Notes: generated from the sequence alone by a model not told the origin. A stretch of DNA of 39,444 nucleotides from Vibrio rotiferianus CAIM 577 = LMG 21460 (GCF_002741985.1 NZ_APHW01000100.1:1-39444); one strand, 5' to 3'. Positions 10,428 through 19,112 are shown, counted from the first letter of the stretch. Numbers and translations: made by a program.

Positions 10428-10504
10428 GACTCTCTTCTCTCTTGAACACGTTTTCTTTTGGGAAGAGAGTCATCCGCTGTCTTTAACGGTCTTGTCCGCC
10501 GTTA
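10428..10504 (+). repeat. Two inverted repeats between frmA and frmB
   Basis: The first pairs GACTCTCTTC (10428-10437) perfectly with GAAGAGAGTC (10462-10471). The second pairs TAACGG (10484-10489) with CCGTTA (10499-10504). Neither is followed directly by a long T-run. They could fold in the intercistronic mRNA or mark an operator for a separate frmB promoter. Confidence 0.6.
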
Positions 10505-10582
10505 GAAAATCATTGTTTTAAATATTCACTGTTTTAATTAAAGGTTACTTTAACTAAACATTGTTTTATCGAGAGATTATCC

Positions 10583-11422
10583 ATGACCATTGAAAGCCTA
10601 AGCCAAGCCAAAGTATTCGGTGGTTGGCATAAACAGTACACTCACGAATCTCGCGCTTTGAACTGCAACATGCGCTTCGCGATCTTCTTGCCACCTAACG
10701 CAACCAAATCAAACCCAGTGCCTGTGGTTTACTGGTTATCTGGCTTGACGTGTACCGATGAGAACTTCATGCAGAAAGCCGGTGGGTTTCGCATGGCTGC
10801 TGAGTTAGGTATCGCCATTGTGGCACCGGATACCAGCCCACGTGGTGACGACGTTGCAGACGACGAAAACTACGATCTGGGTAAAGGTGCAGGTTTCTAC
10901 CTAAACGCCACTCAAGAGCCATGGTCACGTCACTACCATATGTACGATTACATCACCAAAGAATTGCCTGCGCTCATCGAGAGTAACTTTCCAGTCTCTG
11001 ACGTGAAGTCGATCTCGGGTCACAGCATGGGTGGTCACGGTGCAATCACCATTGGTCTGAAAAATTCAGATCAGTACCGTTCAATTTCAGCGTTCAGCCC
11101 AATCAGTAACCCAATGCAATGTCCTTGGGGCCAAAAAGCGTTTACCGCTTACCTAGGCACTGATATCGAAAGCTGGAAGCAGTACGACGCAAGCGAGTTG
11201 CTAAAGCAAGCAAAATCACCATTGCCAATCTTGGTAGACCAAGGTGATGCCGATAACTTCCTTGCTGAGCAATTAAAACCTGATGTGTTACTGGCGGCAG
11301 CAAAAGCCCATGATTCTGAAGTCGAACTGCGTATGCAGCCAGGTTACGACCACAGCTACTTCTTTATCTCAAGCTTTATCGCTGATCACTTGAACTTCCA
11401 CGCTAAGTACTTATTTGCTTAA
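10583..11422 (+). CDS. frmB: S-formylglutathione hydrolase
   Basis: Esterase-D-type serine hydrolase that splits S-formylglutathione into formate and glutathione, the second step after FrmA. The 279-residue protein shows the nucleophile Ser148 in GHSMGGHGA; the acid is probably Asp224 in DQGDADNF and the base His257 in GYDHSYFF. WLSGLTCTDENF and SPRGDDV are family landmarks. It lies 206 bp after frmA with hairpins between, so it may be co-transcribed or have its own promoter. A terminator follows 70 bp past the stop. Confidence 0.95.
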   Translation: MTIESLSQAKVFGGWHKQYTHESRALNCNMRFAIFLPPNATKSNPVPVVYWLSGLTCTDENFMQKAGGFRMAAELGIAIVAPDTSPRGDDVADDENYDLGKGAGFYLNATQEPWSRHYHMYDYITKELPALIESNFPVSDVKSISGHSMGGHGAITIGLKNSDQYRSISAFSPISNPMQCPWGQKAFTAYLGTDIESWKQYDASELLKQAKSPLPILVDQGDADNFLAEQLKPDVLLAAAKAHDSEVELRMQPGYDHSYFFISSFIADHLNFHAKYLFA

Positions 11423-11492
11423 CGCCGATTTTAACGCCGCAAGCAAATAGAAGAGCGCAGAAAACCAAACGGTTTAATAATCTTCTCTATAC

Positions 11493-11523
11493 AAAGCCAT
11501 CCAATTATTGGGTGGCTTTTTGT
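11493..11523 (+). terminator. Terminator downstream of frmB
   Basis: Stem AAAGCCATCC / GGGTGGCTTT (one G-T pair) with loop AATTATT, followed by TTTTTG. Confidence 0.88.
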
Positions 11524-11589
11524 GTTCTAAAAACACTCACTTTACCTTTACATAACCCCATTGAAATTTAGCGAAATGACGTCTAACTT

Positions 11590-11612
11590 GTAATTGAACA
11601 TCATTCAATTAC
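11590..11612. promoter_or_regulatory. Perfect inverted repeat just before the outer-membrane barrel gene
   Basis: GTAATTGAA (11590-11598) and TTCAATTAC (11604-11612) are exact inverted copies around a 5-base centre. The site ends 12 bases before the ATG at 11625, where a ribosome binding site is expected but none is obvious. It could be an operator or an mRNA hairpin that masks the start. Confidence 0.5.
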
Positions 11613-11624
11613 TGCTAGTACTCT

Positions 11625-12815
11625 ATGAAAAAAACAACGTCAGTCCTGCTAACCTCGACTTGCTTCGGGTTGTTAGCGACCTCTCCTATTGCCGAGGCGA
11701 TAAGCTTTTTCGATCCTATTGATGGGCAATTGGATATGGGCGAATACCTTGCTGAAAACGCCTACGGCTTTTTACCAGTACCAATTGTGATTACCGAACC
11801 TGCTGTCGGCTACGGCTTGGGTTTTACTGGTGTGTTTTTGCATGAATCCGATGAGCAGCGAGAAAAAAGGCGCAAACTGGCGGAAACCTCACTCGATGGT
11901 GGTGCTCAACTTTTGACTCCTGCTATTACCGCTGTGGGTGGCTTCGCAACCGAAAACGGCACTTGGATGGGGTTTGCTGGCCATCGCCGCACTTGGGCAC
12001 AAGACACGGTTCGTTACCTTGGTGGCGTCGGTTATGGCGACTTTAATATGACTTTCTACCCGCAATCTACGCTGCCAGGGTTAGACAGCGTATTCAATGG
12101 TCAGGGATTAGATTTCGAGATTACTGGCGGCGGCATGCTCAATCATCTTCAATACCGCATTATTGATGCGCCGCTGTTTGTTGGTGTGAAGCAGCTCTAT
12201 TTCGTTACCGACCAGAAAATCGCCAACTCTCCTATTGCAGACAAACTACTGAAAACACTGACCAATACTTCCCCCACCACCTCCGGATTAGGGTTGACTC
12301 TAGAGTGGGACAACCGAAACAACTTCTTTAGTCCCACTCAAGGCTACAACTACAAAGCCGAGTTCTTATGGTACAACGACGCCATTGGTAGTGATTACGA
12401 ATACGAACAATTGGATGTGGAAGGAATTAACTATTGGGAGCTGACTGACGATTGGTCGCTGGCACTGCGGGGGCACTACAAATCCCTTTACACCGATGAA
12501 CGCTTTCTGCCACCAGCCTCTTACCCTGATATCGAACTGCGTGGCGTAGCGAGAAATCGCTATCAAGGTGATGAAACCCTATCAGTAGAGTCTCAGCTGA
12601 CTTACCAATGGAGTCCCCGTTGGTCGACGAATGTGTTTGGTGGTTTTGGGTACGCCTCAACGAATACATCGCTGTTTGAGAGCGATGCAGAGTATGCGTA
12701 TGGCGTGGGCTTTCGTTACCTCATCGCCCGACGTTATGGCTTGCAAGCAGGCATGGACTTCGCGTTCAGTGATGAGGATAACGCAGTGTATTTCCAAGTG
12801 GGCTCAGGCATCTAA
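11625..12815 (+). CDS. BamA/TamA-like outer-membrane beta-barrel protein (surface antigen family)
   Basis: Predicted outer-membrane barrel related to the Omp85/bacterial surface antigen C-terminal domain. The 396-residue protein starts with a signal peptide of about 25 residues ending in IAEA. The rest alternates hydrophobic and aromatic residues like porin strands (VGYGLGFTGVF, LGLTLEWDNRNNFFSPTQGYNY, FGGFGYASTNTS). The NRNNFFSPTQG motif is typical of Omp85-type barrels. There are no POTRA domains, so it is a barrel-only member rather than a true BamA. It ends with FQVGSGI, lacking the usual terminal aromatic residue. Function unknown. Confidence 0.78.
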   Translation: MKKTTSVLLTSTCFGLLATSPIAEAISFFDPIDGQLDMGEYLAENAYGFLPVPIVITEPAVGYGLGFTGVFLHESDEQREKRRKLAETSLDGGAQLLTPAITAVGGFATENGTWMGFAGHRRTWAQDTVRYLGGVGYGDFNMTFYPQSTLPGLDSVFNGQGLDFEITGGGMLNHLQYRIIDAPLFVGVKQLYFVTDQKIANSPIADKLLKTLTNTSPTTSGLGLTLEWDNRNNFFSPTQGYNYKAEFLWYNDAIGSDYEYEQLDVEGINYWELTDDWSLALRGHYKSLYTDERFLPPASYPDIELRGVARNRYQGDETLSVESQLTYQWSPRWSTNVFGGFGYASTNTSLFESDAEYAYGVGFRYLIARRYGLQAGMDFAFSDEDNAVYFQVGSGI

Positions 12816-12850
12816 GACCCACTCGATTCAAACCATCACGGTTGTCATTA

Positions 12851-13222
12851 TCACGACTGATATTTAGGACTCACACCGTATTGGTTCGAGCCCTCTTCAC
12901 TGTCTTGAATCAAGAAGTACAACAGCACCAAAATACCGATAACTGGCACAAAGGCTATCAGAGCCCACCAACCTGTTCTTCCTGAATCGTGCAAGCGACG
13001 CACAGTAACCGCAATCGAAGGAATCATAATAAACAGCGCATAAATCACACCGAAGAAGCCAAAATTGTCCATTTGCATCACGCTGCCAATGACCCGATCG
13101 ATGATCCCCATCACCAAATTGACCAACACATTCACCAGCGTAAAGTACCAATACTCTTGGCGTCTCGCTCTGCCATTAAAGTTGGTGTAATTGAGGATAA
13201 CCTTGTAATACCAGTCGAACAT
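12851..13222 (-). CDS. DUF805 inner-membrane protein
   Basis: Small membrane protein of 123 residues in the DUF805 family (E. coli YhaH/YhaI type). It begins with the typical FNGRARRQEYWYF motif near residue 15, has about three or four hydrophobic segments, and carries the family hallmark VRRLHDSGRTGWW near residue 65-80 and an acidic C-terminal DSEEGSNQYG. It is convergent with the barrel gene, with 35 bp between their ends. The cellular role of DUF805 proteins is unknown. Confidence 0.9.
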   Translation of the reverse strand: MFDWYYKVILNYTNFNGRARRQEYWYFTLVNVLVNLVMGIIDRVIGSVMQMDNFGFFGVIYALFIMIPSIAVTVRRLHDSGRTGWWALIAFVPVIGILVLLYFLIQDSEEGSNQYGVSPKYQS

Positions 13223-13496
13223 ATTCCCTCTCTTAATTGGCTGAAAGTGTCACGAAAGTTAGACAAGCTGAAGCGAAATGCACACAAAATGAGCTAAATA
13301 ATGCATTCACCCACTTGTTGCAGTGTTAACTGTGTTATTAACCTTGACGTATATTTCACCAGCGGTTACTTTTCACTCAAAACATATTATATAAAATCAT
13401 CAAGTTGGCTCTATTATTAATAAATATATAACCATAGCTTTAGATAGCGATTAATGCGCTAGCTGAGACTAGGGGAACAACTCAAAAGGGCACAAG
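13223..13496. other. Promoter-bearing spacer between the DUF805 and Moco-fold genes
   Basis: A 274-bp AT-rich divergent spacer. One candidate sigma-70 promoter toward the right is TTGACG near 13342 with TACTTT about 17 bp later. A ribosome binding site of the AAAGGG type precedes the ATG at 13497. I see no operator palindrome. Confidence 0.35.
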
Positions 13497-13958
13497 ATGA
13501 GAAAAATAGTAGCACTCACTTTGTTTTTGTTTGCGCCGACACTTTTCGCGAACACAATACAGTTTAGCAGTCCGGAAAAAACCAACCTCGTTATTGCACT
13601 CGAAGATATAGAAACACTGCCTATTACCTCCTATGTTACCGAATTACCTTGGTTAGATAGTCCGGCGGTGTTTGAGGGAGTAACTCTCAGTACGCTTCTT
13701 CGACAAGCATTCGGAGAGGTCCCGAAGCGTGTCGAATTACGAGCTTTAAATGACTATCATGCCAATATAAATCGTGAAGATATTCTGCGTTACGAACCTA
13801 TCGTCGCCTATAAAAAAGACAAGAAATACATAAAGATAAGAGATAAAGGACCATTTTGGTTAATTTATCCTATCTCTCGTTTTCCTGAGATCGATGTTAG
13901 CCACTACCATTCACAAATGGTATGGCAACTTAATAGTGTGAAAATAGAAGAAAAATAA
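13497..13958 (+). CDS. Periplasmic sulfite-oxidase-fold (molybdopterin-domain) protein lacking cysteine
   Basis: Small secreted protein (153 residues) of the oxidoreductase-molybdopterin-binding fold. The signal peptide ends around LFAN near residue 19. Landmarks of the family are LPWLDSPAVFEGVTLSTLL, ALNDYHANI and RDKGPFWLIYP, followed by YHSQMVWQL. The protein has no cysteine at all, whereas sulfite-oxidase-type enzymes bind molybdenum through one, so it is probably not a redox enzyme. Its stop overlaps the start of the next gene (TAATG), which encodes a membrane GGDEF protein, so the two are translationally coupled. I infer a periplasmic sensing or partner role for the cyclase. Confidence 0.8.
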   Translation: MRKIVALTLFLFAPTLFANTIQFSSPEKTNLVIALEDIETLPITSYVTELPWLDSPAVFEGVTLSTLLRQAFGEVPKRVELRALNDYHANINREDILRYEPIVAYKKDKKYIKIRDKGPFWLIYPISRFPEIDVSHYHSQMVWQLNSVKIEEK

Positions 13959-15049
13959 TGAATTCAGATATATCTCCCCCGAAAACGGGACCTTTTTCAT
14001 TGAGAAGTAAAGTCTTGCTCATCGCGGTTGCCACGACTTTGCTACTGGCAAATATCGCTTTGTTTAAGCAAACTCGGGACCTAGCTCGCTCATACTCCGA
14101 TCAACAAAACCAAGCTACTTGGTTCCTATTTCATTTATCTAAAGAACTATCAGAACTTGTCAGTGAAGCAAGAAGACTCAACGAAAGCGTCATGAATATT
14201 GATGGTGCAGAGTTGCAATATGAGCTTGCTTGGAGCCGTTTTGACTTATTGATAAACAACCGTGAGGCTGACTCCTTTCTCTCTAGACATGAAGTCAGAC
14301 GCTATTTCTCTGGGTTGTTTACCCGCTTCCAAAAACTAGAACCAACACTTGTTGAAGCAAAAACTGGCAGCAGTATAGCGGCGAACCAATTTTACCGAGG
14401 TGCACAAAACCTATATTTAGAAATGATTGACTATGTAACTCAAAATTTTAGGGTTGCTAGCCCCCTCTATCAAAAACAGCAAACTCAAGCTAAACAGCTA
14501 ATGTTTGCACAATACGTTCTGTTAACGATATTCGTTATGACCGTAGCCCTTCTGGCGTACTTCTATCAAAGTGAATCCAAATACCACAAGAAGATGGCAT
14601 TAAGTGATAGTTTAACTGCCCTCCCTAACCGCAGTGCGATGTTTTTCGAGCTACGCCGTCTTGAGAGCGCCAAGCTGCCATTTTCATTGCTTCTGCTTGA
14701 TCTCAATGGCTTCAAAACCATCAACGATACCAAAGGCCATCAAGCGGGCGATATTGCGTTAAAAGAGGTGGCGAATAGATTGAAACTAATGGAGTTACAT
14801 CAGTTCTCAACGTACCGAATGGGCGGAGACGAGTTCGCTGTCATTATTGAGTCGAATGAGGAGTGTGAAATCAAAGATGCAGAACATCGCATTCACGCCG
14901 TTTTTGAGCGACCAATAATGGTGTCTAATGAACCGCAAACGCTTTCAACCAGCTTAGGCGCAGCAAGCTACCCTAATGACGGCGACAACATTGACTTCCT
15001 GATCAATTTAGCGGATAAGCGCATGTACAAAATGAAATTCCAACGATAA
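13958..15049 (+). CDS. Membrane-bound GGDEF-domain diguanylate cyclase with periplasmic sensor region
   Basis: Predicted to make cyclic di-GMP from two GTP. The 363-residue protein has a first membrane segment at about residues 20-40 and a second at about 187-207. Between them lies a roughly 150-residue, largely helical periplasmic region. The cytoplasmic GGDEF domain spans about 215-363, with an intact GGDEF active site at residues 289-293 (YRMGGDEFAV) and the upstream DSLTALPNR motif. I see no RxxD inhibitory site five residues before it and no EAL domain. It begins inside the stop codon of the Moco-fold gene, so both are made from one message. Confidence 0.92.
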   Translation: MNSDISPPKTGPFSLRSKVLLIAVATTLLLANIALFKQTRDLARSYSDQQNQATWFLFHLSKELSELVSEARRLNESVMNIDGAELQYELAWSRFDLLINNREADSFLSRHEVRRYFSGLFTRFQKLEPTLVEAKTGSSIAANQFYRGAQNLYLEMIDYVTQNFRVASPLYQKQQTQAKQLMFAQYVLLTIFVMTVALLAYFYQSESKYHKKMALSDSLTALPNRSAMFFELRRLESAKLPFSLLLLDLNGFKTINDTKGHQAGDIALKEVANRLKLMELHQFSTYRMGGDEFAVIIESNEECEIKDAEHRIHAVFERPIMVSNEPQTLSTSLGAASYPNDGDNIDFLINLADKRMYKMKFQR

Positions 15050-15059
15050 ACGGATAACC

Positions 15060-15464
15060 ATGATGAAAAACTTCATGCGAGCAGTGCTATTACTGCTAGT
15101 GATCGCGATAGGTGTGTTGGCTTGGGTGTTCATCCCATCTCACGAAACTGTAGGTGCACAAACCCTCGAAGAAGCACTCAACGACGATTACACCCTGGTT
15201 GGGCACCGCATTCACTCTACTGACCCTGACGCCGGTAACATGTTTGGTTACTTCCTAGTGTACAAGGGTGCAAATACAGAAGACCTAGAGCCATTTTTGG
15301 TAACTTCTGACCAGTTTATTCGCATGGAACAAACGGGTGAGAATACGCTTGCTCTAACCGTGAATGGCCGCATCTACCGCTACCATAACGACCTATGGGT
15401 AGAAAACCCGAATGGTAAACTGCAACATTGGCTTGTTAGCGCAACGGCTAAGTACGTACGCTAA
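15060..15464 (+). CDS. Hypothetical membrane-anchored protein
   Basis: I do not recognise this 134-residue protein. It has a single N-terminal hydrophobic segment (about residues 6-25, VLLLLVIAIGVLAWVFI) followed by a soluble domain of about 105 residues rich in beta-type sequence. The orientation suggests a periplasmic domain. It starts 10 bp after the diguanylate cyclase and probably belongs to the same operon; a second ATG at 15063 is an equal candidate. A bidirectional terminator follows 40 bp after the stop. No cysteine or catalytic motif stands out. Confidence 0.75.
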   Translation: MMKNFMRAVLLLLVIAIGVLAWVFIPSHETVGAQTLEEALNDDYTLVGHRIHSTDPDAGNMFGYFLVYKGANTEDLEPFLVTSDQFIRMEQTGENTLALTVNGRIYRYHNDLWVENPNGKLQHWLVSATAKYVR

Positions 15465-15503
15465 TTTGCCTCTACGTTTAGACTCACTAAGTTTCAAATG
15501 AAC

Positions 15504-15537
15504 AAAAGCCCCGCTCATCACATGGCGGGGCTTTTAT
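15504..15537. terminator. Bidirectional terminator between the GGDEF operon and the HAD phosphatase gene
   Basis: Stem AAAAGCCCCGC (15504-15514) / GCGGGGCTTTT (15525-15535), GC-rich core with A- and T-runs on either side. It serves converging genes. Confidence 0.92.
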
Positions 15538-15562
15538 GTTCACATGATGAGCAAAAAAGCGA

Positions 15563-16360
15563 TTAAAGCACTTTCTCTCTGATCACTTTCATCACTCCAG
15601 AGTCGCGGTTGCTTGGTGCTGAGAAACGGGCGATTTTCTTCACTGCTTCATGCGCGTTTTCCATTGCATATGAGTGCTCGCTCACTTGTAGCATTTCGAG
15701 ATCATTTAAGTAGTCGCCAAATGTCATCGTCTCTTCAGGTCCAAAGCCCATAGTCTCTTGAAGGTGCTTGATTGCCGAGCCTTTTGACGCTTCTGCGTTC
15801 ATCACATCCAACCAAATCTTCGCACTCACCACAACCTGATGCGTGTCATCAAACCTTGCTTTCATGGTTGGATAAACCAACTCTTCTGAGCCACCAAAGT
15901 GACAAATTGCGACCTTGATGAACTCATCTTCCACTTCTAACAAGTCAGGCACATATTCACAGCGGTGGTAGTACTTCTGGAACTCTTCTAGGGCTTTAGG
16001 ATCTTTGGTTTCGATGTAAGCCGAACGCTTACCACACAATACTAAGTGGGTGCCTTCTACTGCACGAGCCGCTTTTATAATTTCATCAATTTCCGATTTT
16101 GGAATGGTACAGCTGTAGAGCTCTTTGTCTTGGTACATAACCAAGGTGCCATTTTCCGCCACATAAATCATGCGATCTTGGATCGGCGCAAACGTATCGC
16201 GCAAACTGTAGTACTGACGACCTGATGCTGCCGAGAACAAAATGCCCTTCTCTTCGAGCTGTAAGAACAGATCAAAGAATTCAGGATCTAAACGACCATA
16301 TTGGTCAAGCAAGGTGCCATCCATATCGGTGGCAATGAACTTGATGCTAGCTTGTGACAT
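15563..16360 (-). CDS. Cof-type HAD-superfamily phosphatase
   Basis: Cytoplasmic haloacid-dehalogenase-type phosphatase that hydrolyses small phosphate esters such as sugar phosphates or FMN. The 265-residue length fits Cof-type members. The nucleophile motif is TDMDGTLLD with Asp12 and Asp14; motif II is SAASGR; the C-terminal Mg-binding motif is TFGDYLNDLEML. The cap sequence wording is closest to the YbjI/SupH group. It is divergent from the RluA-type gene and convergent with the GGDEF operon. The exact substrate is not predictable. Confidence 0.92.
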   Translation of the reverse strand: MSQASIKFIATDMDGTLLDQYGRLDPEFFDLFLQLEEKGILFSAASGRQYYSLRDTFAPIQDRMIYVAENGTLVMYQDKELYSCTIPKSEIDEIIKAARAVEGTHLVLCGKRSAYIETKDPKALEEFQKYYHRCEYVPDLLEVEDEFIKVAICHFGGSEELVYPTMKARFDDTHQVVVSAKIWLDVMNAEASKGSAIKHLQETMGFGPEETMTFGDYLNDLEMLQVSEHSYAMENAHEAVKKIARFSAPSNRDSGVMKVIREKVL

Positions 16361-16557
16361 GACTTTAACTCAAAAAATGAAGCAGCACAGGTCACTCTGT
16401 GAATGAAAACAGGCTGCAAAAAACAATCTTGGTAAGGTACAGGATCTTGAGTGAATCTCAAGCTGAAATGAGCAGGGTGAACTAGGTTCAAGATAGCAAT
16501 CCACTTTAAAACAGGTACAATCCGTGCTCGATTTTTATTTCATGCGGACTCACAATT
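16361..16557. promoter_or_regulatory. Divergent promoter region between HAD phosphatase and RluA-type gene
   Basis: A 197-bp spacer that must contain both promoters. A TACAAT-like -10 element appears near 16515 for the rightward gene. I see no clear operator or hairpin. Confidence 0.3.
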
Positions 16558-18237
16558 ATGCACTCGCCTGAACATTGCTTTACTCGTTTTACTGCAGATA
16601 TTTCTGGTTATGATTTACCGGCGCAGTTTACGTTTCCGTTCTACTACACACCTCACCCATTGTGTGTGTTGGCTGCTGAACAATTGCAGCAACATCTGAT
16701 GGCACAAACCGACTTCGAACATGATTTTGGTCTTGAGGATGAACAAAGTGGACGCGGCAAAATGTTCGGTGTTTTGTTAGTGCGTAACCCGCAAGGTGAG
16801 CTTGGCTACTTCAGCGCTTTCTCTGGCAAGATTGCCGATCAAAACTTGCTTCCGGGTTTTGTTCCACCAGTATTCGACATGCTGACAGAAGAAGGCTTCT
16901 TCAGAGGTGAGACGGATGCTATTAACGCGGCGAATGCGCAATACAAAACCTTTGCTGCTAATCCAGAACTGGCAAAGCTGAAAGCAGAAATCAAAGCAGA
17001 TCGAGAAGCGTATCAGCAAAAAGAAAACGCCCATCGCCAAGTGATGATTGCTGGTCGCGCAGAACGTAAACAGCAGCGCAAACAAGGCGAACAAACACTG
17101 ACCCCAGAAGACCTAAAAGTACTACTGGATGATTTGGGTAAACAAAGCGTCGCTGAGAAGAATGTACTCAAGTACCTCAAACAAGCGTGGGATGAAAAGC
17201 TGGCAGTAAAAGAAGCACGCCTTGCTGAGCTAGAGCAAAGATTGGCAGAGCTAAAAGAGCAGCGCAAAGATCTGTCTAATGCTCTGCAGCACAAACTGCA
17301 TAAGCAATACCGCTTCTTGGATAACCACAGCGCAGAGCGCGATTTGGTGGACATTTTTGCTCCTACTACCAACCCAGTACCACCAGCAGGTGCAGGTGAA
17401 TGTGCAGCGCCGAAACTGCTTCAGTTCGCATACAAACATGGCTATCAACCGCTTGCGTTGGCTGAATTTTGGTGGGGCGTATCGCCGAAATCTGAAGTGC
17501 GTCAGCACAAGAAGTTCTACCCATCTTGCAACAGCAAATGCCAACCGATTTTGGGGCACATGCTGCAAGGCTTGGATGTGGAACCAAACCCATTAGCAGA
17601 GAACTGGGCGGAAGATAAAGAACTGGAAATTCTCTTCCAAGACGAAGCCATGGTGATCGTCAACAAGCCTTCGGGTCTGCTTTCCGTTCCGGGCAAAACC
17701 ATCAAGGATTCGGCGTACACACGTCTTCAAACAATGTTCCCAGATGTCGAAGGGCCGTTCGTGATTCATCGCTTAGATATGGCAACGTCGGGGATTTTGG
17801 TGTTTGCTTTAACCAAACGATCAAACAAGAGCCTGCAAAAGCAGTTCATCACTCGTGGCGTACAAAAGCGCTATATGGCGCTGCTTGAAGGAGTGTTAAC
17901 CGAGCCTGAAGGTAAAATCTCACTCCCGATGCGTGGCGATCCAGATGACCGCCCACGTCAACTGGTGTGCTTTGAGCACGGTAAACCTGCTGAAACTTAC
18001 TGGCAGCTGATTGAAGTGAAAGACGGACGCAGCAAGGTGTACATGTACCCGAAAACAGGACGAACCCACCAGCTACGTGTACACAGCGCGCACCACATGG
18101 GGTTGAACATGGCAATGGTTGGCGACGGCTTGTATGGCGAAAAAGCCAACCGTCTGCATTTGCACGCAGAGATGTTGGAGTTGGACCATCCATATAGTAA
18201 GGAACGCATGTGCTTTAAAGCGGAATGCGAGTTCTAG
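16558..18237 (+). CDS. Long RluA-family RNA pseudouridine synthase with N-terminal extension
   Basis: Predicted to convert uridine to pseudouridine in rRNA or tRNA. The catalytic domain occupies about residues 345-555: the active-site motif is HRLDMATSG with the catalytic Asp407, followed by KRYMALLEG and GRTHQLRVH, all typical of RluA. About 340 residues precede it, against about 20-100 in E. coli RluA-type enzymes. This extension contains a highly charged coiled-coil (about 140-250) and a region with several conserved-looking Cys (CAAPKLL, SCNSKC). AGGA-type ribosome binding sequence is weak. Target RNA unknown. Confidence 0.9.
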   Translation: MHSPEHCFTRFTADISGYDLPAQFTFPFYYTPHPLCVLAAEQLQQHLMAQTDFEHDFGLEDEQSGRGKMFGVLLVRNPQGELGYFSAFSGKIADQNLLPGFVPPVFDMLTEEGFFRGETDAINAANAQYKTFAANPELAKLKAEIKADREAYQQKENAHRQVMIAGRAERKQQRKQGEQTLTPEDLKVLLDDLGKQSVAEKNVLKYLKQAWDEKLAVKEARLAELEQRLAELKEQRKDLSNALQHKLHKQYRFLDNHSAERDLVDIFAPTTNPVPPAGAGECAAPKLLQFAYKHGYQPLALAEFWWGVSPKSEVRQHKKFYPSCNSKCQPILGHMLQGLDVEPNPLAENWAEDKELEILFQDEAMVIVNKPSGLLSVPGKTIKDSAYTRLQTMFPDVEGPFVIHRLDMATSGILVFALTKRSNKSLQKQFITRGVQKRYMALLEGVLTEPEGKISLPMRGDPDDRPRQLVCFEHGKPAETYWQLIEVKDGRSKVYMYPKTGRTHQLRVHSAHHMGLNMAMVGDGLYGEKANRLHLHAEMLELDHPYSKERMCFKAECEF

Positions 18238-18265
18238 CCCAACAGCATCGAGAAGACCATTGTTC

Positions 18266-18290
18266 CAAGGCGCTGAGTTTCAGCGTCTTT
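18266..18290 (+). terminator. Weak terminator candidate after the pseudouridine synthase gene
   Basis: GCGCTGA / TCAGCGT hairpin with a 3-base loop, followed by only CTTTA. The T-run is short, so confidence is low. Confidence 0.35.
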
Positions 18291-18308
18291 ACTCATGGCC
18301 CGACAACA

Positions 18309-18791
18309 CTAAAGTGTCCCTAGAAGATCTGGGTTAACACCTCGACCTACTTTATGCTCTTCTATTACGACTTCACTTCGGGTTTGAATAACACCAGGTA
18401 GAGTCCCTAACTTACTCGACATAAACTCCTGATAAGCTTTCATACTTTTGACTCGCACTTTTATCATGGTATCGAAATCCCCTGACAGCGAATAACATTC
18501 CTCTATTTCTGGCATCAACTCGACCGCCTTCGCAAACTTTTCAAAGATAGAGAAACTGGTTTGGTCTAAACGAATATGAATAAATACTTGGACATCTAGC
18601 CCAAGTTTTTCAGCATTAAGCTCTGCATGGTAGCCATTAATATAGCCACCTTTTTCCAACCTTTTGACTCGTTCCGAGCATGGTGACGTCGTGAGATTAA
18701 CCAGCTTGGCTAACTCCACAACAGGTATCCGCCCCTTAGAATGCAAAATACTTAATATCTGCAAGTCTATCCTATCCAGGTGATAACTCAT
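18309..18791 (-). CDS. Lrp/AsnC-family transcriptional regulator (second in window)
   Basis: Amino-acid-responsive-type regulator, 160 residues. The helix-turn-helix region (about 5-60) contains LHSKGRIPVVELAKLVNLTT-like wording and SPCSERVKRLEKGGYI; the RAM domain follows (about 70-150) with CYSLSGDFDTMIKVRV. ATG 18791 is chosen over a TTG one codon upstream because AGGA lies eight bases before it. The divergent neighbour is a 55-codon small gene 321 bp away. This regulator differs clearly from the Lrp-type protein at 2043-2483. Target genes unknown. Confidence 0.9.
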   Translation of the reverse strand: MSYHLDRIDLQILSILHSKGRIPVVELAKLVNLTTSPCSERVKRLEKGGYINGYHAELNAEKLGLDVQVFIHIRLDQTSFSIFEKFAKAVELMPEIEECYSLSGDFDTMIKVRVKSMKAYQEFMSSKLGTLPGVIQTRSEVVIEEHKVGRGVNPDLLGTL

Positions 18792-19112
18792 CAATTACAT
18801 CCTCGCAACAATTTAGCATCCATACCTTAATCGCTGCCATTTGTTTTGCAAATAGACAAATCAATAACGTGTGAATTCATCATTATTTTAACGTTTGCAC
18901 AGCACAAAAATTCAGCAAAAAAAACAAAGTAGCTAAATCCACACAACTTTAATTTATAAAATATAGTTATTTTGCTAGGAGTTTATAGTCACAATAATAA
19001 TGTTAATGAAAAAACTTATTCCTGAACTTTGCAGAGAATAAAATGAGCCAAATAGGAAAGAACTGAGCCAAATTCTAAGGCAATAATGAGGAAAAATAAT
19101 TAGGAGAAAGCA
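18792..19112. other. Gene-poor AT-rich spacer upstream of the second Lrp-type gene
   Basis: A 321-bp AT-rich divergent spacer. It contains a direct repeat TGAGCCAAAT near 19043 and 19066, and a 13-codon reading frame from ATG 19002 that lacks a good ribosome binding site and is probably not a gene. Promoters for both flanking genes are expected here. No terminator or palindromic operator was recognised. Confidence 0.35.
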
